Assembly: GCA_003164825.1 (NCBI GenBank)
Contig: PLUH01000227.1
Span: forward strand, 15,459-22,814
Reading direction: 5' to 3'
DNA from: Hyphomicrobiales bacterium
GTDB taxonomy: Bacteria > Pseudomonadota > Alphaproteobacteria > Rhizobiales > Beijerinckiaceae
DNA length: 7,356 bases
Position numbers and translations under genes: made by a program. This document shows, in pieces, positions 1-6,331 of the stretch. Below the pieces are notes generated by a model that saw only the letters and a list, made by a program, of their open reading frames with translations, was not told where the DNA came from and did not search any database. Numbering within the stretch: the stretch's first letter is position 1; every line of letters starts with the position of its first letter.

Positions 1-4
1 ATCG

Positions 5-17
5 GTATCGCTGATAC
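5..17. promoter_or_regulatory. Inverted repeat just upstream of the LysR gene (possible operator)
   Basis: The sequence GTATC-GCT-GATAC is a perfect 5-bp inverted repeat around a 3-base centre, ending 17 bases before the LysR start codon and next to its ribosome binding site. LysR-type regulators commonly bind interrupted dyads of about this size (T-N11-A class) and often repress their own gene. This dyad has G and C rather than T and A at its ends, so the match is imperfect. An operator role is inference; it could be a chance palindrome, and most of the promoter region lies outside the window. Confidence 0.25.
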
Positions 18-34
18 ATTGAGGAGCAAGGCCG

Positions 35-991
35 ATGATCGATCCGCTCACTCTCGACCAGATGCGCGTTCTCGTCGCCGTCGCCGACGCCGGAAGCTTT
101 TCCGCCGCGGCGCGAAAGCTCGGCCGGGTCCAGTCGGCGATCAGCCAGTCGATTCAGACGCTCGAGACGACGCTGAGGCTCAACCTGTTCGACCGCTCGG
201 GCAAGACGCCGCGGCTGACCGACGCGGGAAAGGCGCTGGTCGGCGATGCGCGGGCGCTGATCGGGGCGGCCCAGGCTATTCGCGCCCGCGCCGAAGGCAT
301 GGCTGACGGCGTCGAGCCGGAGCTCACGCTCGCGGTCGACTCGATGTTCCCGATTCCGCTCTTGATGGAGAGCCTGAAGGCGCTACGCGTCGCCTTTCCG
401 CTGCTGCCGGCGACGGTCTTCACCGAGGCGCTTGGAGGCTCCGAGCAGCGGCTGCGCGACGGCGCCGCCCGTCTGGCGATCTACACGGCTGCGCCCACGA
501 GCCCTTCCGACCTCGTAACCGAGTTCATGACCCGCATCGCCATGTGGCCTGTGGTCGCGACTGACCATCCGCTCGCCGCGGCGCCCGGTCCGCTGACCCG
601 CGAAGCGCTCGAGCCGTATGTGCAGCTTGTGCTCACCGATCGAACCGCGCTAACGCAAAACTGGGTCGGCGGCATCGTCAGCCGTCACCTCTGGCGGTTC
701 GCGGATCTCGCCACCCGCCTCGATTTCCTGCTTGCCGGCTTCGGCTGGTGCAACATGCCGAGCCATATGGTCACCGACCACATCGCGGCCGGCCGGCTGA
801 AGAAGCTCAATATCGCCAACCGCGAGGACGAAGTCGCCCTGCCGATCTACATCGTCCACGAGCGCGGCCGCCTGCCGGGCCGCGCTGGACGTTGGCTGAT
901 CGCCGACCTGCGCGAGCGGTTGAAGACGTGCCCCGGAGCCCATCACCGCGACGAAGGAAAGCAAACCGCGGCCGAAGCCGCCGCCGCTTGA
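35..991 (+). CDS. LysR-family transcriptional regulator
   Basis: This is a complete 318-residue protein of usual LysR length (about 300). Residues 5-65 form the N-terminal winged helix-turn-helix: LDQMRVLVAVADAGSFSAAA, then the recognition helix around VQSAISQSIQTLE, then LFDRSGKTPRLTDAGKAL. Residues of about 90-295 form the periplasmic-binding-like effector domain. The tail after residue 300 is alanine-rich and probably disordered. The ATG start is supported by a GAGGAG ribosome binding site at 21-26, eight bases upstream. Family members bind DNA as dimers or tetramers and respond to a small molecule; the effector and target genes cannot be read from the sequence. A second copy of its 3' end survives at 1673-1765, fused to a TAXI gene remnant, which suggests this regulator and the TAXI gene were once neighbours in a duplicated block. 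The family call is firm, the role is open. Confidence 0.95.
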   Translation: MIDPLTLDQMRVLVAVADAGSFSAAARKLGRVQSAISQSIQTLETTLRLNLFDRSGKTPRLTDAGKALVGDARALIGAAQAIRARAEGMADGVEPELTLAVDSMFPIPLLMESLKALRVAFPLLPATVFTEALGGSEQRLRDGAARLAIYTAAPTSPSDLVTEFMTRIAMWPVVATDHPLAAAPGPLTREALEPYVQLVLTDRTALTQNWVGGIVSRHLWRFADLATRLDFLLAGFGWCNMPSHMVTDHIAAGRLKKLNIANREDEVALPIYIVHERGRLPGRAGRWLIADLRERLKTCPGAHHRDEGKQTAAEAAAA

Positions 992-1036
992 AAAACGCTG
1001 TCGCGCTCCTCGATCGAGCCGGTGCGCTGCAGTCGG

Positions 1037-1264
1037 TCAGTTGCTGTCGATGCAGCCGCGATTGCAGTCGTTGGGATTGCGCGACAATCCATCGGCATCG
1101 TCGTCGACCTTTACAGCCGGAACGAGAGCCGTCGCCTTCGCTGGGATCGCGTGTCGCTGTGCGTGGTGAAGAGCGCGATGGTGCAGAGCCGCGTCGGCCG
1201 TCGCGTGCGCGGCGAACGGAACAAGACCGAAGCATAGCGCGAGGGAGATAGCCGAGAGTTTCAT
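1037..1264 (-). CDS. Small secreted His/Asp/Cys-containing hypothetical protein
   Basis: This 75-residue protein is too short to be obvious but is well supported. It starts at ATG 1262-1264, preceded by a strong GGAGG ribosome binding site at 1269-1273. Residues 1-21 are a clear Sec signal peptide (MKLSAIS, a hydrophobic core, then AAHA with cleavage before TADA). The mature part of about 54 residues has a histidine-rich stretch (HHRALHHAQRHA), then an acidic stretch DDDADGLSRNPNDCNRGCID near the C-terminus with two cysteines. The same reading frame stays open to 1519, but the extension is arginine- and proline-rich and lacks a convincing start. It is convergent with the LysR gene, 45 bases between the stops. 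Histidine, aspartate and cysteine content would suit metal binding in the periplasm, but that is inference; I do not recognise a named family. Confidence 0.75.
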   Translation of the reverse strand: MKLSAISLALCFGLVPFAAHATADAALHHRALHHAQRHAIPAKATALVPAVKVDDDADGLSRNPNDCNRGCIDSN

Positions 1265-1484
1265 TGTGCCTCCATTAGGAACTGGCGTCATCGCCGTCGA
1301 ACTCGGCTTCATCGAGCAATCGCAAATGACCACGCCGCAGGCCAATACGCAGTGAGCTTCGTCACACAATCGTCTTGTATCTGCCTTGCATCTCTCAAGT
1401 GGGGAATGGGGGCTCAGAACTGGAGCGTGGCTGGGTCGCGGCCCGAGATTAACCACGGGGTCCGCGGCGGCGAGCGGCCTCAGT
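1265..1484. other. Intergenic stretch with no gene seen
   Basis: These bases lie between the ribosome binding site of the small secreted protein and the TAXI remnant. They must hold the promoter of the secreted protein, but I find no convincing -35/-10 pair, terminator or repeat. Open frames crossing it lack ribosome binding sites and are arginine-rich, as expected from high-G+C shadow frames. Confidence 0.5.
1269..1273 (-). promoter_or_regulatory. Ribosome binding site deciding the start of the small secreted protein
   Basis: On the - strand the sequence reads GGAGGCACAATG, a full GGAGG four bases before the ATG at 1262-1264. It fixes the start of the 75-residue protein inside a longer open frame and puts the signal peptide at the N-terminus. 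Confidence 0.65.
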
Positions 1485-1675
1485 TCAGGCGGCCGGCGGC
1501 GGGCGGAGCAGGGCGGCAAGCGCGGCTTTCTCTTCGTCGATCAGCCACTCCTGGCGCCGGTAGTACATCTCTCGGCCCATGGGCGGACGATTTGAGCTGG
1601 TCCTCGCAGCGACGGCGGAGGGCGTCGAAGTCCCTCATCAGGTCTTGCGCCACCTTTCGATCCTCGGGCGTCTGG
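1485..1675 (-). pseudogene. 3' remnant of a TAXI solute-binding protein gene (paralogue of 2838-4271)
   Basis: The - strand here matches the last 60 or so codons of the intact TAXI gene. Bases 1507-1580 align without gaps to 2857-2930 with 9 differences in 74. Bases 1588-1675 align to 2943-3030 with 3 differences in 88. Between the two blocks this copy lacks 5 bases, which breaks the frame. Reading the two frames gives QTPEDRKVAQDLMRDFDALR, and then MGREMYYRRQEWLIDEEKAA running to a TGA at 1485-1487. The last residues (RPPPAA) differ from the intact gene (RQPKQ). The rest of the gene, including the binding domain and both membrane segments, is missing. At TGG 1673-1675 the similarity stops and a LysR remnant begins. 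No ribosome binding site or promoter supports expression. Confidence 0.85.
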
Positions 1676-1765
1676 CTGATCGCCGATCTGCGCGAGCGGC
1701 TGAAAACGTGCCCGGGCGCCTATCACCCGCTCGCAAATCAGGCTGTTGTCGCCGCCGTCGCCTGA
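1673..1765 (+). pseudogene. 3' remnant of a LysR-family regulator gene (paralogue of 35-991)
   Basis: From TGG at 1673 the + strand matches the LysR gene from its TGG at 893. The encoded WLIADLRERLKTCPGAYH differs from residues 287-304 of the intact regulator (WLIADLRERLKTCPGAHH) at one position. Over these 18 codons I count six base differences, five of them silent, so the parent copy was evolving as a real protein before it was broken. After that the sequences diverge, but both tails are alanine/valine-rich and end in TGA (here 1763-1765). Codons 1-286 are gone, replaced by the antisense TAXI remnant. An open frame beginning at 1352 runs through the junction, but its first 107 codons are antisense TAXI and unrelated sequence, not a LysR domain. 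Confidence 0.8.
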
Positions 1766-1791
1766 GTTGTCGAGCAGCGAACTGCGCTACG

Positions 1792-2676
1792 TCAGTAGAG
1801 TGTCGGCGCCACGATCCGCACGCGCCTGGCCGAACCGTCCGGACCTATCTGCTCCACGACCTGGCCTTGATTGAGGTCGTAATGCGCGGACCCTGTCTCT
1901 TCCACGCCAATGCCCGACGTCTCGCGAGAGACAGCCGCGGTCGCTGCGTTTAAGTTAAAATCCACTCCATTGGCGTCGAGAACCACTGACTGCGGCTCGG
2001 GTTTTTCGACCAGCACCAGGGCGTCCGCCTCGGCCGCATGGGCCTTCGCGACGCTGATCTGTGGCGGCGACGTCGGACGCGACATCTCCTCCGAGATTTC
2101 GGGCGTCACCAGGATATCGCCCGCGTGGCGCTGAAGCCTCGCCTCGATCCCCGCCAGCGCCTCGGCCCAGCTCTGATCCTTGCGCCGGCAGGAGCAATCC
2201 TGTTCGACAGCCTGCTCGAACTTTCCGGCGTTGGGGAGGCTGGCGTACGGCAAGCCAGACGTCGAAACGGAGTCCTCGATCGTGCCTCCGAACGGCATGG
2301 AATAGAGTTGTGTCTGAGCGTTCGGACACAACGCCTGGCAGATCTTCGCTAGCGAGTCGTTATCCCCGACATAGGGGACGGGGAAGAAGCCGCCGTCGCA
2401 AGCGCGCACACAGACAAGGTAACCTCCGCCTGCCGCGATCTTAAGCTCCCCAGTCAACCGCCTCGGTCGGGCTTCGCGCGAGACCAGATGCTTCGGCTGC
2501 CTGGGGCCGGCGAATGACGGGGCGCTGTTCAGCTCCGGCGTTGGGGCGCCGCATCGGGCGCACCCTGAACTCCGCGCCGGCGGCCCGATGAGGACGGCGG
2601 CGATAATCACGACGCCCAATCGTCCGAGGCGGCCTGCCCATGGTGCGAGGCTTTCGAAGGGCGCAAGCTGCGTCAC
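1792..2676 (-). CDS. DUF2865 domain-containing secreted or membrane-anchored protein
   Basis: Function is unknown; the family is recognised by its core. With the start chosen here the protein has 294 residues. Residues 17-34 (GRLGVVIIAAVLIGPPA region) are a single hydrophobic segment, a signal anchor or signal peptide. Residues of about 85-170 are the DUF2865 core: YLVCVRACDGGFFPVPY, then KICQALCPNAQTQLYSMPFG, IEDSVSTSGLPYASLPNA and DCSCRRKDQSW. Six cysteines of the core (89, 93, 113, 117, 161, 163) suit disulphide bonds in the periplasm. The C-terminal 120 residues are low in recognisable structure and end in VRIVAPTLY. The GTG start at 2674-2676 is preferred because AGAGGAAG lies just upstream on the - strand; an earlier in-frame GTG at 2743-2745 would add 23 arginine-rich residues. 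It follows the TAXI gene on the same strand after 161 bases, so a shared transcript is possible but not shown. Confidence 0.85.
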   Translation of the reverse strand: MTQLAPFESLAPWAGRLGRLGVVIIAAVLIGPPARSSGCARCGAPTPELNSAPSFAGPRQPKHLVSREARPRRLTGELKIAAGGGYLVCVRACDGGFFPVPYVGDNDSLAKICQALCPNAQTQLYSMPFGGTIEDSVSTSGLPYASLPNAGKFEQAVEQDCSCRRKDQSWAEALAGIEARLQRHAGDILVTPEISEEMSRPTSPPQISVAKAHAAEADALVLVEKPEPQSVVLDANGVDFNLNAATAAVSRETSGIGVEETGSAHYDLNQGQVVEQIGPDGSARRVRIVAPTLY

Positions 2677-2793
2677 GCGCGATCTTCCTCTGACGCCCCT
2701 CCGCCCTGACCGGTGCGAGAACCCTCGGCGAGCCGCTTGTTCCACGCCTTTTTTGTTTTGTCGGCTGTACGTCGGCCGCGCGCACTCCTGCGC

Positions 2794-2823
2794 TTGACCC
2801 TCCTACCTCAACGGTTAGATAAT
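2794..2823 (+). promoter_or_regulatory. Possible sigma70-type promoter facing the 3' end of the TAXI gene
   Basis: TTGACC (2794-2799) and GATAAT (2818-2823) each match the sigma70 consensus hexamers at five of six positions and are 18 bases apart, in a locally A+T-rich patch that stands out from the surrounding high-G+C DNA. Transcription would run rightward, antisense to the TAXI gene, with no + strand gene downstream. It may be an antisense promoter or a chance match in an intergenic region. Confidence 0.25.
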
Positions 2824-2840
2824 TTTATGACGCGCCGTCA
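2824..2840 (-). terminator. Weak stem-loop at the stop codon of the TAXI gene
   Basis: TGACG-CGC-CGTCA at 2828-2840 is a perfect 5-bp stem with a 3-base loop. It includes the TGA stop of the TAXI gene, and on the - strand it is followed by TAAAATT. It resembles a short intrinsic terminator, but the stem is only five pairs and the T-rich tail is poor, so read-through into the DUF2865 gene remains likely. Confidence 0.25.
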
Positions 2841-4271
2841 TTGCTTGGGCTGCCGAAGCAGGGCGGCGAGCGCGGCTTTCGATTCGTCGATCAGCCATTC
2901 CTGATACCGGTAGTACATCTCCCGCCCCATCGGCGTGACGAGCGATTTGAGCTGGTCCTCGCAGCGGCGGCGGAGCGCGTCGAAGTCCCTCATCAGGTCT
3001 TCCGCCACCTTTCGATCCTCGGGCGTCTGGATGACCGCTTCGGGCGGCAGCGCCTTGATTTGCTCTCGCGTGAGGCCGGGAGCAAAGGGCGTCCTGATCT
3101 GCTCATCGGCAAGACCGGGATGAGCGAGCGCCCTGAGCCGGGACTCCAGGATCCCGCGGTTGGCGTCGATGCGCCAGAGGCGGAACCGGCTGTAGGCTCC
3201 CACGGCGTTCAGAAGGATCGTGGCCGCCATCGCCAGATAGATCCAGTAGGCCGGCGACATGAGGTTCACGAGCCAAGGGAAATATTTGTCCGCGAGCTCA
3301 GGCTCGCCGCTGGCGAAGAATTCGCGCGCCTCGTCGGCCAGGGGCGCGCTGTCTTGCGACTTCGCCGAGGGCGGCGGGTTCATGCGGACGAAATTAGGGA
3401 ACTCCTCGTTGAGCAGCATCAGGAACGCGACCCGCTCGGCGCGATGCACGCACGCGTTCGTCATGACGAGCGTATCGACCTGCGCGACGAGCTTGTCGGT
3501 CGCGGGAATCGGCTTGGCGATGTCGTAGTAGCCAGCAGGGATTCGCCCTAGATGCAGCCACTTGTCCCGCGCCACCAGCCCTTCAATGTCCGCGGGAGCG
3601 ACGATCTCGAGGTCGTACTTGTTCGCCAGCGCGCGCACGATCTCGGCGTTCTCATTGACGACGAAGGCGGCGAGGTCGAGCTGACCGTCACGCACAAGCC
3701 CCGCCTGCGCCTCGAGTTCGTGATTCGACGGTTTCAGGTCGAGATCGGCGAGGTCGGAATTCTCCAGCAATTGCTGCATCAGATAGGTCGTGCCCGAACC
3801 TTCCGGACCGATCCCGACCGAATCGCCTTTGAGGTCATTGAAAGTGTTGATGGCGCGCCCGCGTCGCGCCATCAGGAACAGCGTCTCTGGCTGCGGCAGC
3901 CGCCCAAGGGTAACCAAGCCGGCGTCGGCTGGCGTCGGCAATCCATCCTGCACAAAAGCAAAGGCGGGAACGCAGCGCCCGCTTTCGCTGACCAGGCGGG
4001 CGATGTTGGCGATCGATCCCGCCGTGGCGACGACCTTCAGATGGCCGTTCTTCTTGAGCGCGCGCGCCGCGAGCCGTTCGCCAAGCGCGTGATAGGCTCC
4101 GGTCGGCCCTCCGGTCAGGATCGAAGCCCTCAGGAACGCATAGTCCCCCGAGACGGTGTAATAGAGGAGCCCGCCGGCGAGCGCGAGAACGGCGAGCGCT
4201 ATCAGGAGGCCCCTCGCCCAGGCCTTTCGATCGCCGCCAGGTCCAAACGCCAGCTGATCCAGGAAACTCAT
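2838..4271 (-). CDS. TAXI-family solute-binding protein anchored by two membrane segments
   Basis: This 477-residue protein belongs to the TAXI group of periplasmic solute-binding proteins (TRAP-transporter associated, immunogenic). Residues 21-40 are a hydrophobic N-terminal anchor. Residues of about 45-335 form the binding domain, with the family motifs ILTGGPTGAYHALGERLA (51-68) and VGIGPEGSGTTYLMQQLL (152-169). Residues 341-360 (AYWIYLAMAATILLNAVGAY) are a second membrane segment, followed by a charged tail of about 115 residues that should face the cytoplasm. Ordinary TAXI proteins are about 320 residues with a cleaved signal peptide, so the second segment and the tail are extra. The ATG at 4269-4271 is preferred; a TTG at 4329-4331 would add 20 residues without a ribosome binding site. 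The gene follows the ABC permease by 105 bases. No TRAP permease is visible, so a receptor or sensing role is as likely as transport. The ligand is unknown. Confidence 0.88.
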   Translation of the reverse strand: MSFLDQLAFGPGGDRKAWARGLLIALAVLALAGGLLYYTVSGDYAFLRASILTGGPTGAYHALGERLAARALKKNGHLKVVATAGSIANIARLVSESGRCVPAFAFVQDGLPTPADAGLVTLGRLPQPETLFLMARRGRAINTFNDLKGDSVGIGPEGSGTTYLMQQLLENSDLADLDLKPSNHELEAQAGLVRDGQLDLAAFVVNENAEIVRALANKYDLEIVAPADIEGLVARDKWLHLGRIPAGYYDIAKPIPATDKLVAQVDTLVMTNACVHRAERVAFLMLLNEEFPNFVRMNPPPSAKSQDSAPLADEAREFFASGEPELADKYFPWLVNLMSPAYWIYLAMAATILLNAVGAYSRFRLWRIDANRGILESRLRALAHPGLADEQIRTPFAPGLTREQIKALPPEAVIQTPEDRKVAEDLMRDFDALRRRCEDQLKSLVTPMGREMYYRYQEWLIDESKAALAALLRQPKQ

Positions 4272-4324
4272 GCATCGACACCCGACGCCGAAACGGTGGA
4301 TTTGGCGCGGGTGCGATATTCGTT

Positions 4325-4337
4325 GGGCCAAGGGCCC
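4325..4337. other. Short GC hairpin between the second permease and the TAXI gene
   Basis: GGGCC-AAG-GGCCC is a 5-bp all-GC stem with a 3-base loop in the 105-base gap. It has no T-run, so it is not a convincing terminator; it might slow decay or polymerase between the transporter genes and the TAXI gene. Chance is possible. Confidence 0.2.
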
Positions 4338-4376
4338 GACGCAAGGGTTTGAAGCGTCAGCCTGATTTTGGCCGGC

Positions 4377-5354
4377 CTAACGCGCCCTGCCCTCTCGCCC
4401 GTACAGCAACAGCATCGCGATGATGACGACGCCGTAGGTGATCTGCCGGCCCGCCTCCGACATCTGGATCACCGACAGAATGGATTGCAGCAGCGTGATG
4501 AGAATGACGCCGGCGATGGTGCCGAGATAGCTGCCGCGCCCGCCGAGGATCGAAGCGCCGCCGAGAACGACGGCGGCGATCGCCGGCAACAGGTAGGCGT
4601 CGCCCATCGCCTGGGCGGCCTTGCTGGCGTAGCCGGCGAGCAGCACGCCCCCGAAGGCGGACAAGCCCCCGGCGATGGCGAAGGCGACCAGAACCACGCG
4701 CTGGGTGTCGATGCCCGAGAGATAGGCGGCGCGCTCGCGATTGCCGATGCCGTAGACGGCGCGGCCGAAGGTGGTGCGATTGAGCAGGAAGATCGCGCCG
4801 GCGCCGACCACGGCCCAGACGAGAAGGGCGTTCGGCAGGCCGAACAGGAAATCGCCGGTGGCGAGCTTGCGCATCGCCGGCGAAGATGAATCCTGCGGCG
4901 AGAAGCCGCCGGTGTGGACCACCATCAGCCCTTGGGCGACCGCGTTGACCGCCAGCGTGATGATCATCGAGGGAATGCGCAGATAGGCGACGCCGAAGCC
5001 GTTAAGGAGGCCAAGGACGACTCCACAGGCGATGCCGAACGGAATGGCCATCGCTTCGCCGACCGGGCCCCACCCCGTCGCCGCGGTCGACATCATGCCG
5101 CCGACCGCGACCACCCAGGGGACGGAGAGGTCGATCTGGCCGAGCAGAATGACGATCATCGTGCCGGTGGCGATCACGCCGAGGAACGAGGCGACCTTCA
5201 ATTGCTGCAGCAGATATTCCGGCGACAGAAAGCTGCGCGAGTAGAGCGAGCCCAGGAGCAGCATGGCGATAATGCAGCCGAAGGCGATCGCGACCGGCGG
5301 ATCGACGCGGCGCAGGAGAGCGCCGGTCAGCCGCGTCTGCGTCCCCTCGCTCAT
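4377..5354 (-). CDS. ABC sugar transporter permease (BPD_transp_2 family), second of two
   Basis: This 325-residue inner-membrane permease is of the RbsC/YtfT/YjfF type and probably forms half of the channel with the permease encoded just upstream. Hydrophobic segments fill residues 20-320. The family landmarks are LGQIDLSVPWVVAVGG at 71-86, GRAVYGIGNRERAAYLSGID at 187-206 (the cytoplasmic loop expected to touch the ATPase) and AAVVLGGASILGGRGS at 250-265. In many relatives the first motif is GGIDLSVG; here it is GQIDLSVP. The ATG at 5352-5354 overlaps the TGA of the upstream permease as ATGA, with GGAG eight bases before it. The reading frame is open far upstream to 6374, but that part is a shadow of the neighbouring permease and is not coding. 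Substrate unknown; the family suggests a monosaccharide, polyol or related compound. Confidence 0.92.
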   Translation of the reverse strand: MSEGTQTRLTGALLRRVDPPVAIAFGCIIAMLLLGSLYSRSFLSPEYLLQQLKVASFLGVIATGTMIVILLGQIDLSVPWVVAVGGMMSTAATGWGPVGEAMAIPFGIACGVVLGLLNGFGVAYLRIPSMIITLAVNAVAQGLMVVHTGGFSPQDSSSPAMRKLATGDFLFGLPNALLVWAVVGAGAIFLLNRTTFGRAVYGIGNRERAAYLSGIDTQRVVLVAFAIAGGLSAFGGVLLAGYASKAAQAMGDAYLLPAIAAVVLGGASILGGRGSYLGTIAGVILITLLQSILSVIQMSEAGRQITYGVVIIAMLLLYGREGRAR

Positions 5355-6331
5355 GGGAACAGCTCCAGGCGATTGCGAACCTGAAACAGCCGCGCCGAGC
5401 CGACGCAGACGGCGGCGAGCAGCACCAGGCCCTGGAACAGCGGCTGCCAGAGGGGGTCGAGATTGAACACGAACATGAGGTCGCCGATGGTGCGAAACAT
5501 CAGCGCGCCGAAGATCGCGCCGATCGCGCTCCCCGATCCGCCGAACAGCGACACGCCGCCCAGCACCACCGCGGCGATCGAGAAGAGCGTGTACGAGCCG
5601 CCGTTCGCCGCCGAGGCTTCGCCGGAATAGGTGACGAACGTCAGAAACAACCCGGCGAGCGAAGCGGCCAATCCCGAGAGAAGGTAGGCGCAGAACTTGG
5701 CGGCCCCGACCGGGACCCCCGACATATAGGCTGCGGTCTCGGATGAGCCGACGGCGTAAGCCGCGCGGCCGATCGCCGATCGGCGATAGGGAACCCAAAG
5801 AACGAGAACGACGACGACAAGCGCAGCCAGGCTCGCAGGCGCGACGTCGAAAATGCGCCCAGTCACCGCGTCCGCCAGCGGTCCGTACACGTCGCCGCCC
5901 GGAATCGGCCGCAACAGCAGGGCGACGCCAAAGAAAACCGCGCCGCTGGCGATGGTGGCGACGATCGGCTGGAGGCGGCCGTAGATGACGATGAGCCCGT
6001 TGATCGCGCCACACGCGAGACCGGTCAGGAGAACGCCGACGACGCCGAGCGCAGCGGTCGTGGCCGTGCCGACCACGATCCACGACGCCAGGCAATTGGT
6101 CAGAACGAACACCATGCCGACCGAAAGATCGATGCCGGCGGTGATGACGACGAAAGTCTGAGCCATCGCCACCAGCGCCAGCAGCACGCCCTTGTTGGCT
6201 GCGGTCTGGACGACATTGGCGCTGAAGCCGGCCGGATGATTGCTCGAGTAGATTGCGAACATGACGACGAAAAAAACGAACGCGAGCAGCGTCCCGCGAT
6301 TCTGGGCCAGTCGATACCGCCAGTCGCTCAT
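5351..6331 (-). CDS. ABC sugar transporter permease (BPD_transp_2 family), first of two
   Basis: This 326-residue integral membrane protein is of the ribose/galactofuranose permease family, the usual length. Landmarks are QTFVVITAGIDLSVGMVF around 58-75 (the conserved GIDLSVG motif intact), GRAAYAVGSSETAAYMSGVP at 188-207 (the ATPase-facing loop), and AAVVLGGVSLFGGSGS at 253-268. It starts at ATG 6329-6331, which overlaps the ATPase stop as ATGA, and its own TGA overlaps the start of the next permease the same way. Its ribosome binding site is weak, as is common for coupled genes. Two unlike permeases after one fused ATPase is the order of ytfR-ytfT-yjfF in Escherichia coli (galactofuranose), and a heterodimeric channel is inferred from this. 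The actual sugar cannot be read from the sequence. Confidence 0.93.
   Translation of the reverse strand: MSDWRYRLAQNRGTLLAFVFFVVMFAIYSSNHPAGFSANVVQTAANKGVLLALVAMAQTFVVITAGIDLSVGMVFVLTNCLASWIVVGTATTAALGVVGVLLTGLACGAINGLIVIYGRLQPIVATIASGAVFFGVALLLRPIPGGDVYGPLADAVTGRIFDVAPASLAALVVVVLVLWVPYRRSAIGRAAYAVGSSETAAYMSGVPVGAAKFCAYLLSGLAASLAGLFLTFVTYSGEASAANGGSYTLFSIAAVVLGGVSLFGGSGSAIGAIFGALMFRTIGDLMFVFNLDPLWQPLFQGLVLLAAVCVGSARLFQVRNRLELFP

Noticed and set aside
748..1251. A 167-codon + strand open frame overlapping the LysR 3' end and the small secreted gene
   Set aside because: The product is rich in Arg, Pro and Ser without any recognisable segment, and it overlaps two better-supported genes.
1352..1765. 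A 137-codon + strand open frame whose end resembles the LysR C-terminus
   Set aside because: Only the last 30 codons are LysR-like. The rest is unrelated sequence and antisense TAXI remnant, with no ribosome binding site, so it is a fusion artefact and not a gene.
1485..1765. Insertion sequence or other mobile element as the cause of the fused remnants
   Set aside because: No transposase, terminal inverted repeats or target duplication is visible at the junction; a duplication followed by deletion explains it without one.
2841..4352. Two consecutive long + strand open frames (236 and 266 codons) opposite the TAXI gene
   Set aside because: They lie in one frame antisense to a well-recognised gene, have no domain or ribosome binding site, and have the composition expected from high-G+C antisense frames.
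4368..4380. GGCCGGCC palindrome at the stop codon of the second permease as a terminator
   Set aside because: It has no loop and no following T-run on the - strand, so it would not form a useful hairpin; such palindromes are common in high-G+C DNA.
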